Source of the DNA: Thermosediminibacter oceani DSM 16646
GTDB taxonomy: Bacteria > Bacillota > Thermosediminibacteria > Thermosediminibacterales > Thermosediminibacteraceae
Direction of reading: 5' to 3'
DNA: 64,000 nt
Assembly (NCBI RefSeq): GCF_000144645.1
Contig: NC_014377.1
Coordinates: forward strand, 496,001 to 560,000
Shown here: positions 45,546-54,490 of the stretch, in pieces
Layout: each line of letters starts with the position of its first letter
Position numbering within the stretch: position 1 is the first letter of the stretch
Notes under the pieces: model-generated
What the model saw: the letters and a program-made list of their open reading frames with translations, nothing else
Databases searched by the model: none
Told to the model about the DNA's origin: nothing
Position numbers and translations under genes: made by a program

Positions 45546-45722
45546 GTCGTCGACCTCCAATAGCGCAAAAACCCCTGGAGGTCGACGACAAAAGCAAAAT
45601 GTGCCTTAAATTGGAATTTCTCTTGGGGAAAGAGGATTTTTTAAGTAGGTGGCGAATTATTTATAGAAAATTGATAAAATCTTTTTTCGGCTTTAATCTT
45701 CAATTTTTTCTCTTTTTCACGG
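45546..45722 (+). promoter_or_regulatory. CRISPR leader 2 with perfect 13-bp hairpin
   Basis: GTCGTCGACCTCC (45546-45558) and GGAGGTCGACGAC (45577-45589) pair perfectly across an 18-nt loop containing AATAGCGCAAAAACCCC. The first repeat begins exactly 177 nt after the hairpin start, as in leader 1. Other shared blocks are GAGGATTTTTT and TATAGAAAATT(A/G)ATAAAAT. Csx3 ends 45 bp upstream. Confidence 0.85.
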
Positions 45723-47432
45723 GTTTTTAGCCTACCTATAAGGGATTGAAACAGATTTACTTGATATATATTCCCCTGCCTATCGCGGGTTTTTAGCCTA
45801 CCTATAAGGGATTGAAACTCGGCGAAATGACGAGAAAGCCCGCAAAAAAGTAGTCCTTCGGTTTTTAGCCTACCTATAAGGGATTGAAACGAGACATTTC
45901 TCGTATTTGCGTAGGTCTGGTTTTTCGGGTTTTTAGCCTACCTATAAGGGATTGAAACCTGATTGATTATTTAGGAGCCGAAGACACGGAATATAGTTTT
46001 TAGCCTACCTATAAGGGATTGAAACGGGACTCAACAGAATAACTTTATCAAACCTGATTATAGTTTTTAGCCTACCTATAAGGGATTGAAACATCCACAC
46101 GTTCGTAAAAATAATTCTGTATGCCATAGGTTTTTAGCCTACCTATAAGGGATTGAAACAATTCCGGCTGATCAGGTCTTTCTACATCTCCATCTCGTTT
46201 TTAGCCTACCTATAAGGGATTGAAACAAATTTATTTCCCCACTTTATCCGAAGAAACAAAAAGTTTTTAGCCTACCTATAAGGGATTGAAACTGCTGCCG
46301 CACATAGGACAATATCTTGCATTACTAGGTTTTTAGCCTACCTATAAGGGATTGAAACCACCGTAATCGATATAAATTCTCCACTTTATACCCAGGTTTT
46401 TAGCCTACCTATAAGGGATTGAAACTAGGTCTTATGGATAAGTTCGTTTTGTGTTGTGATAGTTTTTAGCCTACCTATAAGGGATTGAAACGTACTGTAG
46501 TCGACTGGGGCTGCCCTGTGGCCCTAGTGTTTTTAGCCTACCTATAAGGGATTGAAACTTTAGTTTTGACTTATAGGAATATGGAGAGATTAGAGTTTTT
46601 AGCCTACCTATAAGGGATTGAAACATTGATTTATTATTGGTATTTAAAGAAAATAGATGGTGTTTTTAGCCTACCTATAAGGGATTGAAACAAAAGCTCC
46701 CTTTCGGTAAGAAGATCCATGGAACCATGTTTTTAGCCTACCTATAAGGGATTGAAACTGGCATCCCGTTTACAAAAGTGAATAATCTTTTCGAGTTTTT
46801 AGCCTACCTATAAGGGATTGAAACACGAGGATCCCCTTCCAGGAATGGACATAAGCGAGGGTTTTTAGCCTACCTATAAGGGATTGAAACTTCAAACCCC
46901 ACCGCCGTGCTGCTTCTGCTGCTGTGATCGTTTTTAGCCTACCTATAAGGGATTGAAACGCGGTTACAATTACAAGCGTAAGACGCATTGAGCAAGGTTT
47001 TTAGCCTACCTATAAGGGATTGAAACTCCAGGGATCGGGTGCAGATATGGTGAAGCTAGCTTCTGTTTTTAGCCTACCTATAAGGGATTGAAACCTGCAA
47101 ACATCCTAGCTAAAAATGCAGGCGTAGACGGTTTTTAGCCTACCTATAAGGGATTGAAACTTGCCATTATTTTATATTTATCATTGCCATCAAAAACAGT
47201 TTTTAGCCTACCTATAAGGGATTGAAACGTGTTTGTGCTTTTATATGGTTACTAAAACATATAGGTATAGTTTTTAGCCTACCTATAAGGGATTGAAACC
47301 TAGATTGGTTAATGGGGGTTTCTGATGTTCGTAGCGTTTTTAGCCTACCTATAAGGGATTGAAACTCAGGAATAAGCTCAAGCGTCTTATTCCTGGTCCG
47401 GGGTTTTTAGCCTACCTATAAGGGATTGAAAC
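45723..47432 (+). CRISPR. CRISPR array 2, leader-proximal part: 26 repeats
   Basis: 30-bp repeats beginning GTTTTTAGCCTACC and ending TAAGGGATTGAAAC, with 25 complete spacers of about 36-42 bp and a 26th cut by an IS3-family element. The repeat differs from that of array 1 at three positions (GCCT for GCTT, TAAG for TGAG), so the same Cas6 probably processes both. No repeat in this part varies. Confidence 0.98.
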
Positions 47433-47523
47433 AACAATATGCTCGGAGTGTCAAGAAGAATATTTTGCCCCCTAATAGAATTGGAGAAAAAGTTTGATAA
47501 TGTTACAATGTTAATTAGGGGGT

Positions 47524-47841
47524 ATGAAATTGAAAAAGAAACGTTATGACCGAGAATTTAAGGAGCAAGTTGTAAGAGAATGCCAGGAAGTTGGTAATAT
47601 TGCGTTAGTGGCTAGAAGACATGGACTCTCCAAAAATACGGTATATAACTGGCTTCAAGCAACAAGAAAGAATGGTTCTGTTATCCCTCTGCCACGCGAT
47701 GTAAACCAAAGGCTTTTAGAGGCAGAAAATAGGCTAGAAAGTTTAGCTAGGGAGAATGACCAGCTAAAAAGACTTGTGGCGGAAAAAGAACTAGAACTGG
47801 CTATTTTAAGAGAATTACGGGATCGAGTAAACCCTCAGTAG
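47524..47841 (+). CDS. IS3-family transposase OrfA
   Basis: A 105-residue DNA-binding protein. The helix-turn-helix reads FKEQVVRECQEVGNIALVAR with HGLSKNTVYNWLQ. A leucine-zipper-like coiled coil (LLEAENRLESLARENDQLKR) follows. OrfB lies in the -1 frame and is open across the end of orfA, so a fused OrfAB transposase by -1 frameshifting is likely, perhaps at the GGAAAAAG run near 47779. Confidence 0.92.
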   Translation: MKLKKKRYDREFKEQVVRECQEVGNIALVARRHGLSKNTVYNWLQATRKNGSVIPLPRDVNQRLLEAENRLESLARENDQLKRLVAEKELELAILRELRDRVNPQ

Positions 47842-47870
47842 CCGACAAAGTCGCAATTGCCAAAAGGTGG

Positions 47871-48794
47871 GTGGCGAAAGGATATAGTCTCTACCTCGTT
47901 CTGGGCTTTGTCGGCCTTGCGCCATCCACCTTTTACGCATATGAAAGTAAAAAAGAACCGACTGTAACCGCTGATAACCAAGCTAAAGCTAAAGCGGGCA
48001 GGCCAAAAACGCAGTTTTCTTATACTCTGGATGGCAAGAAGGTTGCCGATGAGCAGATTAAAGAATGGCTATGTGAATTGGTTTGTCAAGATGGTTTTCC
48101 TTATGGCTATAAGAAGCTTACGGCAGCTTTAGTAGAGGACTATGGCCTTGTCATCAACCATAAAAAAGTTTACCGGCTATGTAAGGAACTGGATATTCTT
48201 AAGCCGCAAAGAATTTGTAAATCAAAGCATCCAAGGCGCCTAGCTCAACGCATTGAAGTAACCGGGCCTAACCAACTCTGGGAAATGGATGTAAAATACG
48301 GATACATACACGGAGAAGAAAGATTCTTTTTTCAGCTTTCGCTTATTGATGTATTTGATCGTTGTGTGATTGACTACCACTTAGGTTTAACCTGTACAGC
48401 CAAAGACGCCCGTAGGGTGCTGTGTAATGCCTTAAAGAAGCGTGGTATTAAACCAGGAATGCAAATGCCAAGGTTAAGAACGGATAATGGTCCTCAATTC
48501 ATTGCTAACCTTTTTGCTGCAGCCTGTCGGAAACTTGGCATCGTTCATGAACGAATACCGGTAAAAACCCCAAACTTAAATGCTCATATTGAAGCCTTCC
48601 ATTCAATTCTTGAAGATGAATGCTATAGCCGACATCAATTTGCAAGCTACGCGGAAGCCTATGAACAGATTGCTTGGTATATGGATTATTACAATAATCG
48701 CCGCCGTCATGGGAGTCTTAACAATATGGCTCCCCAAAAATATTATCAAGCTATTATAAGTAATTCTATAAAACCTAAATCTTTGGTAGCATAA
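47871..48794 (+). CDS. IS3-family transposase OrfB (DDE integrase)
   Basis: A 307-residue rve-type DDE recombinase. Catalytic residues are intact: Asp in QLWEMDVKYGYI, Asp in LRTDNGPQFIANL and, 35 residues on, Glu in NLNAHIEAFHSIL. A preceding HTH_21 region reads GYKKLTAALVEDYGLVINHK. The same frame is open upstream of this ATG into the end of orfA (SSKPSVADKVAIAKRW), consistent with production mainly as an OrfAB fusion. The C-terminal YYNNRRRHGSLNNMAP is typical. The element is probably still active. Confidence 0.92.
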   Translation: MAKGYSLYLVLGFVGLAPSTFYAYESKKEPTVTADNQAKAKAGRPKTQFSYTLDGKKVADEQIKEWLCELVCQDGFPYGYKKLTAALVEDYGLVINHKKVYRLCKELDILKPQRICKSKHPRRLAQRIEVTGPNQLWEMDVKYGYIHGEERFFFQLSLIDVFDRCVIDYHLGLTCTAKDARRVLCNALKKRGIKPGMQMPRLRTDNGPQFIANLFAAACRKLGIVHERIPVKTPNLNAHIEAFHSILEDECYSRHQFASYAEAYEQIAWYMDYYNNRRRHGSLNNMAPQKYYQAIISNSIKPKSLVA

Positions 48795-48818
48795 TCTCCA
48801 AAATTAGGGGGTCAAGGC

Positions 48819-49287
48819 GGATTGAAACACTGAAAAAGGGGCGGTGTTTTTGCCTATTCTATATAAAGTTTTTAGCCTACCTATAAGGGATTGAAACAGA
48901 TCGTAGCGGCGACAATAGCAAGAAACTGGTCGAGTTTTTAGCCTACCTATAAGGGATTGAAACATGGATAAGATTTATAGACTTCAGAATGGGGAAATTA
49001 CGTTTTTAGCCTACCTATAAGGGATTGAAACAGTCAATGGCTTTGGCTCTAGCAGAGCCTTTCTCTTCACGTTTTTAGCCTACCTATAAGGGATTGAAAC
49101 CGATATGGCGGTATCTCAAGTGGCAGAGGTTGCAATAGTTTTTAGCCCACCTATAAGGGATTGAAACATTGAATCCATATTCTTTTTTCGAGGGACAAAA
49201 TCGAAGTTTTTAGCCTACCTATAAGGGATTGAAACTATTCTCTTGCAGGGATATCGATTTGTGCCACATAGTTTTTAGCCTACCTAT
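48819..49287 (+). CRISPR. CRISPR array 2, distal part: 6 full repeats between two partial repeats
   Basis: It begins with the last 10 bases of a repeat (GGATTGAAAC) at the IS3 right end, then six full repeats from 48868, the one at 49138 with one change (GCCCACC). It ends with a repeat cut after 17 bases (49271-49287) and joined to an IS110-family end. Without its own leader, it can be transcribed only through the IS or from promoters within it. These are the oldest spacers of the array. Confidence 0.95.
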
Positions 49288-50069
49288 CCTGAAAATAATG
49301 ATCCGCAAAAAGGCAATAAAAAACTAAGCCCATACATAATGTAAAAATATGGGATAAATATGAAGCTATATATGCGTAATAACAAATCTCAAAAAAGTTA
49401 AGATACCATCGTTTCGACCGTAACCTTCAACCCTAAAGACTCAAGCTTCTTCAAAGACTGGCGGATGACCATATTGCGCCTTTTCTCTTCGTAAAAATTC
49501 GGACCTAATTCAATATAAGGTTGCTTACGCTTGAGAATATGATAAACTATAGTTAGGATGCTGTTAGCCACCGCAACCGCTGCTCGATTCGATCCTCTTC
49601 GAGCAGCGATGCGGTGGTATTGACTTGAAAGATAAGTATCTTTTGCTCTGGAGGCGGCCCGGGCAGCTTCTACAGGAGCGCTACGCAACTTCTTGTTTCC
49701 CTTTCGGGTCCTGGCGGACTTTCGTTTACCGGCGCTTTCATTCTGACCTGGACACAGCCCCGCCCATGAACACAAATGAGCGGCGGAAGGGAACTGTTCC
49801 ATATTGGTTCCGATTTCAGCAATTATCTGTTCGGCAGTCCTTCTTCCCACTCCGGGAATCGTATCCAGCAGTGCCAGGTCCTCTTCAAAAGGGAGCATTC
49901 GATTTTTAATTTCTTCGTCCAATCTTTCTATTTCTTCATCGAGGTAATCAATATGTTTTAGCTTTATTTCCAGCATCTTTCTCTGATGATCATTGATCAA
50001 CCCTTTTAAAGCGCGCTTTAGATCTTCCTTTTTATTCTTTAACTTACCATGAGAAAGCTCTGCCAGGGT
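49288..50069 (-). mobile_element. Partial IS110-family element inserted in a CRISPR repeat (copy B)
   Basis: The same left end as copy A (CCTGAAAATAATGATCC) is joined to the same base of the repeat, here the array 2 version. The two copies differ at scattered positions, especially in the non-coding 110 bp, so they are not a very recent duplication. Homology to copy A stops at about 50069 inside the transposase gene. The rest of the element and the 3' part of the repeat are missing. Confidence 0.85.
49398..50069 (-). pseudogene. IS110-family transposase, C-terminal two thirds (copy B)
   Basis: The frame runs from LAELSHGKLKNKKEDLKRAL through the coiled-coil region and a complete C-terminal Transposase_20 domain (IPGVGRRTAEQIIAEIGTNM; NESAGKRKSARTRKGNKK). 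The whole RuvC-like DEDD domain is lost. An ATG at 50000 could start a 200-residue protein, but it would lack the catalytic N-terminus. It is nearly identical to copy A over the shared part (IQLRHIDYL against IKLKHIDYL). Confidence 0.86.
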
Positions 50070-50095
50070 TCGCTTGAAAATTCGATGGCCAAAAA

Positions 50096-50144
50096 GGCAG
50101 GTTTCTTCTTCATAATTAACAGAAACCTGCCATTTATTATTTTA
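50096..50144. terminator. Bidirectional hairpin terminator
   Basis: GGCAGGTTTCT / AGAAACCTGCC, 11-bp perfect stem with a 14-nt loop. On the - strand it is followed at once by TTTTT; on the + strand by ATTTATTATTTT. It separates the CRISPR/IS region from the hydrogenase operon. Confidence 0.8.
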
Positions 50145-50220
50145 ATCCGCAAAAAACGAACATGGAAAACCGCCGGTGCTATTTTGACTAATATGTTGTC
50201 TAAAAGCATTCTGTCTAATG

Positions 50221-50250
50221 TTGACATATCTTGTACGTATTATGTATAAT
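50221..50250 (+). promoter_or_regulatory. Sigma-70 type promoter of the hydrogenase operon
   Basis: TTGACA (50221-50226) and TATAAT (50245-50250) are both exact consensus with an 18-bp spacer. The start site would be near 50257, leaving an 87-nt leader before hydC. Confidence 0.85.
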
Positions 50251-50305
50251 GTATATTGTTTTTGTATTTCAGATTCTATTTCACATTTATTATTTTTGTT
50301 AAATA

Positions 50306-50323
50306 TTGTGAAAAATTTAACGA
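50306..50323 (+). promoter_or_regulatory. Candidate Rex operator
   Basis: TTGTGAAAAATTTAACGA matches the published-type Rex pattern TTGTKAAnnnnTTMACAA with one mismatch. It lies downstream of the promoter and 20 bp before hydC. Rex represses fermentative and hydrogenase genes until NADH rises, which would suit an NADH-linked bifurcating hydrogenase. Confidence 0.6.
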
Positions 50324-50343
50324 AACATAGGAGGGAAGGGCTT

Positions 50344-50856
50344 ATGGCCACAGCCACGGGGCACGGAAGAAGTTTTCAAAGGGTCGATGAAATAATTGAA
50401 GCCCACGGCAGGAATCCCGTAAACATCATCAGCATTTTACAGGAAGTGCAGAACGAGTACAGGTACCTGCCTCAGGATGTTTTAAACTACATCGCCACTG
50501 CTATGAACATATCTCCTTCTAAGGTCTATGGTGTTGCGACCTTTTACGAAAACTTTTCTCTGGAGCCTAAAGGGAAGTATGTAATCCGTATTTGTGACGG
50601 CACTGCATGCCACGTAAAGAACTCCACTGCCCTTTTGAACGCTCTCACCAAGAAACTCGGTTTAAAAGAAGGACAGCGGACTACCGAGGACCTGCTTTTC
50701 ACTCTCGAGACGGTATCCTGTCTCGGAGCCTGCGGACTTGCTCCGGTTATGGTGGTAAACGAGGAGGTCCACGGTAAGGTGACTCCCGAAAAAGCCGAAG
50801 AGATAATCGACGAAATTATAAACAAGGAGAGGGGTCAAAATGATAAAGAGCGTTGA
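50344..50856 (+). CDS. hydC: Electron-bifurcating hydrogenase subunit HydC (NuoE-like)
   Basis: A 170-residue thioredoxin-like [2Fe-2S] protein of the NuoE/HndA family, small subunit of the NAD- and ferredoxin-linked [FeFe] hydrogenase. Cluster ligands are CDGTACH and SCLGACGLAP. The N-terminal helical bundle includes IISILQEVQNEYRYLPQDVL and VYGVATFYENF. The ATG at 50344 has AGGAGGG upstream; the frame is open further 5' but that part overlaps the promoter. The stop overlaps the hydB start by 17 bp. Confidence 0.94.
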   Translation: MATATGHGRSFQRVDEIIEAHGRNPVNIISILQEVQNEYRYLPQDVLNYIATAMNISPSKVYGVATFYENFSLEPKGKYVIRICDGTACHVKNSTALLNALTKKLGLKEGQRTTEDLLFTLETVSCLGACGLAPVMVVNEEVHGKVTPEKAEEIIDEIINKERGQNDKER

Positions 50857-52717
50857 AGAGCTCAATAAGCTGAAGGATGAGTGCAGTAAAGCCCTCGCCG
50901 GAGAGAAGATGAAGATATTGGTGTGCGCGGGGACCGGCTGCATATCCGGCGGGTCGCTGAAGGTATACGAAGCCATCAAAAAGCTTCTCGAGGAAAAAAA
51001 CCTTTACGTCGATATAGACCTGTACACCGAGGACAAAGAAGGGGTAAACGTTTCACCCAGCGGCTGCCACGGCTTTTGCCAGATGGGCCCCATCGTCAGG
51101 GTCGAACCCCAGGGTTATTTCTACGTGAAAGTAAAGGAAGAAGACGCTCAGGAGATAGTGGAGAAGACGGTGGAAAAGGGAGAGCCGGTCGAAAGGCTGC
51201 TTTATAAATCCCACGAAGACGGACAGGCCTTCATGACCGAAGATAGCATCCCCTTCTACGGCAAGCAGAGCAGGATCGTTCTGGAACATTGCGGTAAGAT
51301 CAACCCCGAAAATATTAAGGAATACATCGCTGCCGGGGGATATCAGGCTCTGGCCAAGGCCCTTCAGATGACCCCCGAAGAGATATGCCAGGTTATGCTG
51401 AAGGCGAAACTGAGAGGTAGGGGCGGTGCCGGATTCCCGGCAGGTATTAAATGGGATTCCGTGAGGAAACAGAAATCCGACGTGAAGTACGTGATTTGCA
51501 ACGGTGACGAAGGTGACCCCGGAGCATTTATGGACAGGAGCATCATGGAAGGCGACCCCCACAGAGTGATTGAGGGAATGATCATTGCCGGGTACGCTTC
51601 CGGAGCGACACAGGGGTACATCTACGTGAGAGCGGAGTATCCCCTGGCGGTCAGGAGGCTCAAGAAAGCAATAGAGCAGGCGAGAGAGTTCGGCCTTCTG
51701 GGCAAGAACATACTGGGCTCTGGTTTCGACTTCGACATAAAAATAAACATGGGTGCAGGAGCCTTCGTATGCGGTGAAGGTAGCGCTCTCATAGCATCCA
51801 TAGAAGGACAAAGAGGCATGCCCAAGACCCGGCCGCCAAGAACCGTTGAAAAGGGACTTTTCGGCAAGCCGACGGTGCTCAACAACGTTGAGACCTACGC
51901 CAACGTGCCTATGATAATTTTAAATGGTGCGGACTGGTACCTGAGCATCGGCACCGAGACCAGCCCCGGGACCAAAGCCTTCGCTCTGACAGGAAATATC
52001 GTGAATACAGGGCTTATCGAGGTGCCCATGGGGACGACCCTCAGGGAGGTAATCTACGAGATAGGCGGAGGTATACCCAACGGTAAGGAGCTCAAGGCTG
52101 TACAGATAGGTGGTCCTTCCGGCGGCTGCCTTACGAAAGAACACCTGGACCTACCCCTGGACTTCGATACGCTGGGCACCGTAGGGGCCATGATAGGTTC
52201 CGGCGGAATGGTAGTAATGGACGAGGATACCTGTATGGTGGAAGTGGCAAGGTTCTTCATGAGCTTCACCCAGCGTGAGTCCTGCGGCAAATGCGTCCCC
52301 TGCAGGGAAGGCACCAAGAGGATGCTGAAATTACTCGAAAAAATAACCAGCGGCAAAGGAACGGAAAAAGATTTAGAGCTTTTGGAAGAGCTGGCTGTAA
52401 CGGTGAAGGACGGCTCGCTGTGCGGTCTGGGCCAGACGGCTCCGAATCCGGTGCTTACGACCCTCAAGTACTTCAGGGATGAATACCTGGCCCACGTAAG
52501 GGAGAAAAGGTGCCCCGCAGGCGTCTGCCAGGCACTAAAGAGGTACGCAATAGACGCAACCGTCTGCAAAGGCTGCAGCAAGTGCTCCAGAGTATGCCCC
52601 GTCGGTGCCATTTCGGGTGAGATCAAAAAGCCCTTCACGATAAATCCTGACAAATGTATCAAATGCGGTGCCTGCGTAGAAGCGTGTCCTTTCAAAGCCG
52701 TAAAGGAGGGGAAATAA
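50840..52717 (+). CDS. hydB: Electron-bifurcating hydrogenase subunit HydB (NuoF-like, FMN/NAD)
   Basis: A 625-residue flavoprotein subunit that exchanges electrons with NAD(H). Domains in order: thioredoxin-like [2Fe-2S] (CAGTGCISGGS, SGCHGFCQMGP); NuoF core with GRGGAGFPAGIKWD for NADH and CNGDEGDPGAFMDR for FMN; the [4Fe-4S] motif SCGKCVPCREGTKRM; and two C-terminal ferredoxin clusters (CKGCSKCSRVCPVGAI, CIKCGACVEACPFKAV). This layout matches HydB of Thermotoga/Thermoanaerobacter-type complexes. AAGGAGAGGGG precedes the ATG. The hydA gene follows without a gap. Confidence 0.96.
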   Translation: MIKSVEELNKLKDECSKALAGEKMKILVCAGTGCISGGSLKVYEAIKKLLEEKNLYVDIDLYTEDKEGVNVSPSGCHGFCQMGPIVRVEPQGYFYVKVKEEDAQEIVEKTVEKGEPVERLLYKSHEDGQAFMTEDSIPFYGKQSRIVLEHCGKINPENIKEYIAAGGYQALAKALQMTPEEICQVMLKAKLRGRGGAGFPAGIKWDSVRKQKSDVKYVICNGDEGDPGAFMDRSIMEGDPHRVIEGMIIAGYASGATQGYIYVRAEYPLAVRRLKKAIEQAREFGLLGKNILGSGFDFDIKINMGAGAFVCGEGSALIASIEGQRGMPKTRPPRTVEKGLFGKPTVLNNVETYANVPMIILNGADWYLSIGTETSPGTKAFALTGNIVNTGLIEVPMGTTLREVIYEIGGGIPNGKELKAVQIGGPSGGCLTKEHLDLPLDFDTLGTVGAMIGSGGMVVMDEDTCMVEVARFFMSFTQRESCGKCVPCREGTKRMLKLLEKITSGKGTEKDLELLEELAVTVKDGSLCGLGQTAPNPVLTTLKYFRDEYLAHVREKRCPAGVCQALKRYAIDATVCKGCSKCSRVCPVGAISGEIKKPFTINPDKCIKCGACVEACPFKAVKEGK

Positions 52718-54418
52718 ATGAAGACGCTGAAGATAAACGGCAGAGAAGTCGCATTTTCCGATGAGAAAAACCTTCTGGAAGTTATAAGGAAGGCGGGCAT
52801 CGAGCTCCCCACCTTCTGCTACCATTCGGAACTCAGCACATACGGGGCGTGCAGAATGTGCCTCGTGGAAGATAAGAGGGGGAACCTGATTGCCGCCTGC
52901 AGCACCCCTCCCCGTGAAGGAATGGAAATCAAGACCCACACCAAGAGACTGCTGAAGCAGAGGAGAATGACCCTGGAGCTCATACTGGCGGAGCACGACA
53001 GGGACTGCACCACCTGTGGTAAAAACGGCGACTGCAAGCTAAGGAAGCTCTCTCACGACCTGGGCGTAGAAGAGATAAGGTTCGGAACGAAGGAAAATTA
53101 CCTGCCCATTGACGACAGCTCCGAGGCCATTGTAAGGAATCCGAACAAGTGCATACTCTGCGGCGACTGTGTGAGGATGTGCGAGGAAGTCCAGGGCATT
53201 GGAGTTATCGGTTTTGCGCACAGGGGAGCCAAGGCTGTCGTAACACCGGCTTTCAACAAAAATCTTTGTGAAGTGGAATGCGTAGACTGCGGACAGTGCT
53301 CTGCGGTATGCCCCACCGGCGCCATAGTGGTAAAATCCCATATTGATAAGGTATGGGACGCCCTGAACGACGACAATAAAGTCGTAATAGCCCAGATAGC
53401 CCCGGCAGTTAGGGTGGCCTTCGGTGAGGCCTTCGGCCTCAGGCCCGGAGAATCCACCGAATACCTGATCGTCTCGGCTCTAAAGGCCATGGGCTTCGAC
53501 ATGGTGTTCGACACCTGCTTTGCAGCGGACCTCACGGTCATCGAAGAGGGCCATGAATTCCTTGAGAGGCTGGAGAAGGGAGAAAACCTGCCCCTTTTCA
53601 CCTCCTGCTGCCCGGCCTGGGTAAAATTCGTGGAATTCAATTACCCCTCGTTCTTGAATAACCTGTCTTCCTGCCGTTCACCGCATCAGATGTTCGGCTC
53701 CTTTACAAAGAACTACTATGCTAAGGAGCTGGGCGTTTCAAGGGAAAATGTTTACGTGGTATCGATAATGCCCTGCACCGCCAAGAAGGCGGAAGCGGCC
53801 AGGGAAGAGCTGGGAGTGGACGGCAACCCGGATGTGGATGCAGTGCTCACAACCCGGGAACTCATCAGAATGGTGAGAGAAGCCGGCATCGTGTTTAAAG
53901 ATCTGAAGGAAGAACCCTTTGACATGCCCTTCGGATTCTCCACCGGCGGAGGTATTATCTTCGGCGCAACAGGCGGTGTGGCCGAAGCCGTGGTGAGAAC
54001 GCTGGACGGCGGGCACAGGCGCTTCGAACAGGTAAGAGGTAGTGAAGGTCTGAAAGAAGCGACGATAGTGAAGGACGGTAAAGAGATCAGAGTCGCGGTA
54101 GTTCACGGCCTGAAAAACGCCAGGGAACTTCTGGAAAAGATAAAGAGCGGCAGTGTGAAGTACGACATGGTCGAGGTTATGGCATGTCCGGGAGGCTGCG
54201 TCGGCGGTGCTGGACAGCCGTCACCTGCAAGCACCGGAGTAAGGGAAGAGAGGGCGAAAGGCCTCTACAACATCGACAACAGGATGCAGCTTGCACGGTC
54301 TGATGAAAACCCCATGATAAAAATGCTCTACGAGAAATGGCTTGGCAGCCCGGGTTCAGAGGTTGCCCACAAATACCTCCATACCCATTACAGGCCGAGA
54401 CGCCGGACCGAAGTTTAA
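52718..54418 (+). CDS. hydA: [FeFe] hydrogenase catalytic subunit HydA
   Basis: A 566-residue subunit that makes or oxidises H2. The N-terminal plant-type [2Fe-2S] domain has FCYHSELSTYGACRMCLVED. The His-ligated cluster is HDRDCTTCGKNGDCKL. Two [4Fe-4S] motifs follow (CILCGDCVRMCEE; CVDCGQCSAVCPTGA). The H-cluster domain carries all three signatures: FTSCCPAWVKF, MPCTAKKAEAAR and ACPGGCVGGAGQP. It is shorter than Thermotoga HydA, with no extra C-terminal [2Fe-2S] domain. With HydB and HydC it forms a complex coupling NADH and reduced ferredoxin to H2. Maturases HydEFG are not in the window. Confidence 0.97.
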   Translation: MKTLKINGREVAFSDEKNLLEVIRKAGIELPTFCYHSELSTYGACRMCLVEDKRGNLIAACSTPPREGMEIKTHTKRLLKQRRMTLELILAEHDRDCTTCGKNGDCKLRKLSHDLGVEEIRFGTKENYLPIDDSSEAIVRNPNKCILCGDCVRMCEEVQGIGVIGFAHRGAKAVVTPAFNKNLCEVECVDCGQCSAVCPTGAIVVKSHIDKVWDALNDDNKVVIAQIAPAVRVAFGEAFGLRPGESTEYLIVSALKAMGFDMVFDTCFAADLTVIEEGHEFLERLEKGENLPLFTSCCPAWVKFVEFNYPSFLNNLSSCRSPHQMFGSFTKNYYAKELGVSRENVYVVSIMPCTAKKAEAAREELGVDGNPDVDAVLTTRELIRMVREAGIVFKDLKEEPFDMPFGFSTGGGIIFGATGGVAEAVVRTLDGGHRRFEQVRGSEGLKEATIVKDGKEIRVAVVHGLKNARELLEKIKSGSVKYDMVEVMACPGGCVGGAGQPSPASTGVREERAKGLYNIDNRMQLARSDENPMIKMLYEKWLGSPGSEVAHKYLHTHYRPRRRTEV

Positions 54419-54421
54419 ATG

Positions 54422-54460
54422 AAAAAGAGACGACACCGAAAAGGGTCGTCTCTTTTTCTT
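54422..54460 (+). terminator. Strong intrinsic terminator of the hyd operon
   Basis: AAAAAGAGACGAC / GTCGTCTCTTTTT, a 13-bp perfect stem with a 10-nt loop and T-run, starts 3 bp after the hydA stop. Confidence 0.95.
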
Positions 54461-54490
54461 TACCGAGTGACAGGTTTGAGGGAATAAGCC

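Larger units (their letters stand above)
47466..48814 (+). mobile_element. IS3-family insertion sequence inside CRISPR array 2
   Basis: An element of about 1.35 kb with imperfect terminal inverted repeats: TGCCCCCTAAT...TTGGAGA at the left and TCTCCAAAATTAGGGGGTCA at the right. It encodes orfA and orfB and appears intact. It sits in the spacer after repeat 26; on the right only the last 10 bases of the next repeat remain, so insertion or later change removed about 20 bp. Inside the left end a second ATTAGGGGG (47514-47522) can pair with the terminal CCCCCTAAT, which could limit read-through expression from outside. Confidence 0.9.

Noticed and set aside
46770-46988. A 72-codon open frame on the - strand with a repeated FQSLIGRLKT peptide
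   Set aside because: It is only the translation of CRISPR repeats in array 2; no ribosome site and no gene character.
50049-50249. Small frames on both strands over the IS110 copy B edge and the hyd promoter
   Set aside because: They span a bidirectional terminator and the promoter; composition is that of non-coding DNA.
50218-50343. Longer N-terminus for HydC beginning at 50218
   Set aside because: It would overlap the promoter and be hydrophobic and unlike the family; the ATG at 50344 has a strong ribosome site.
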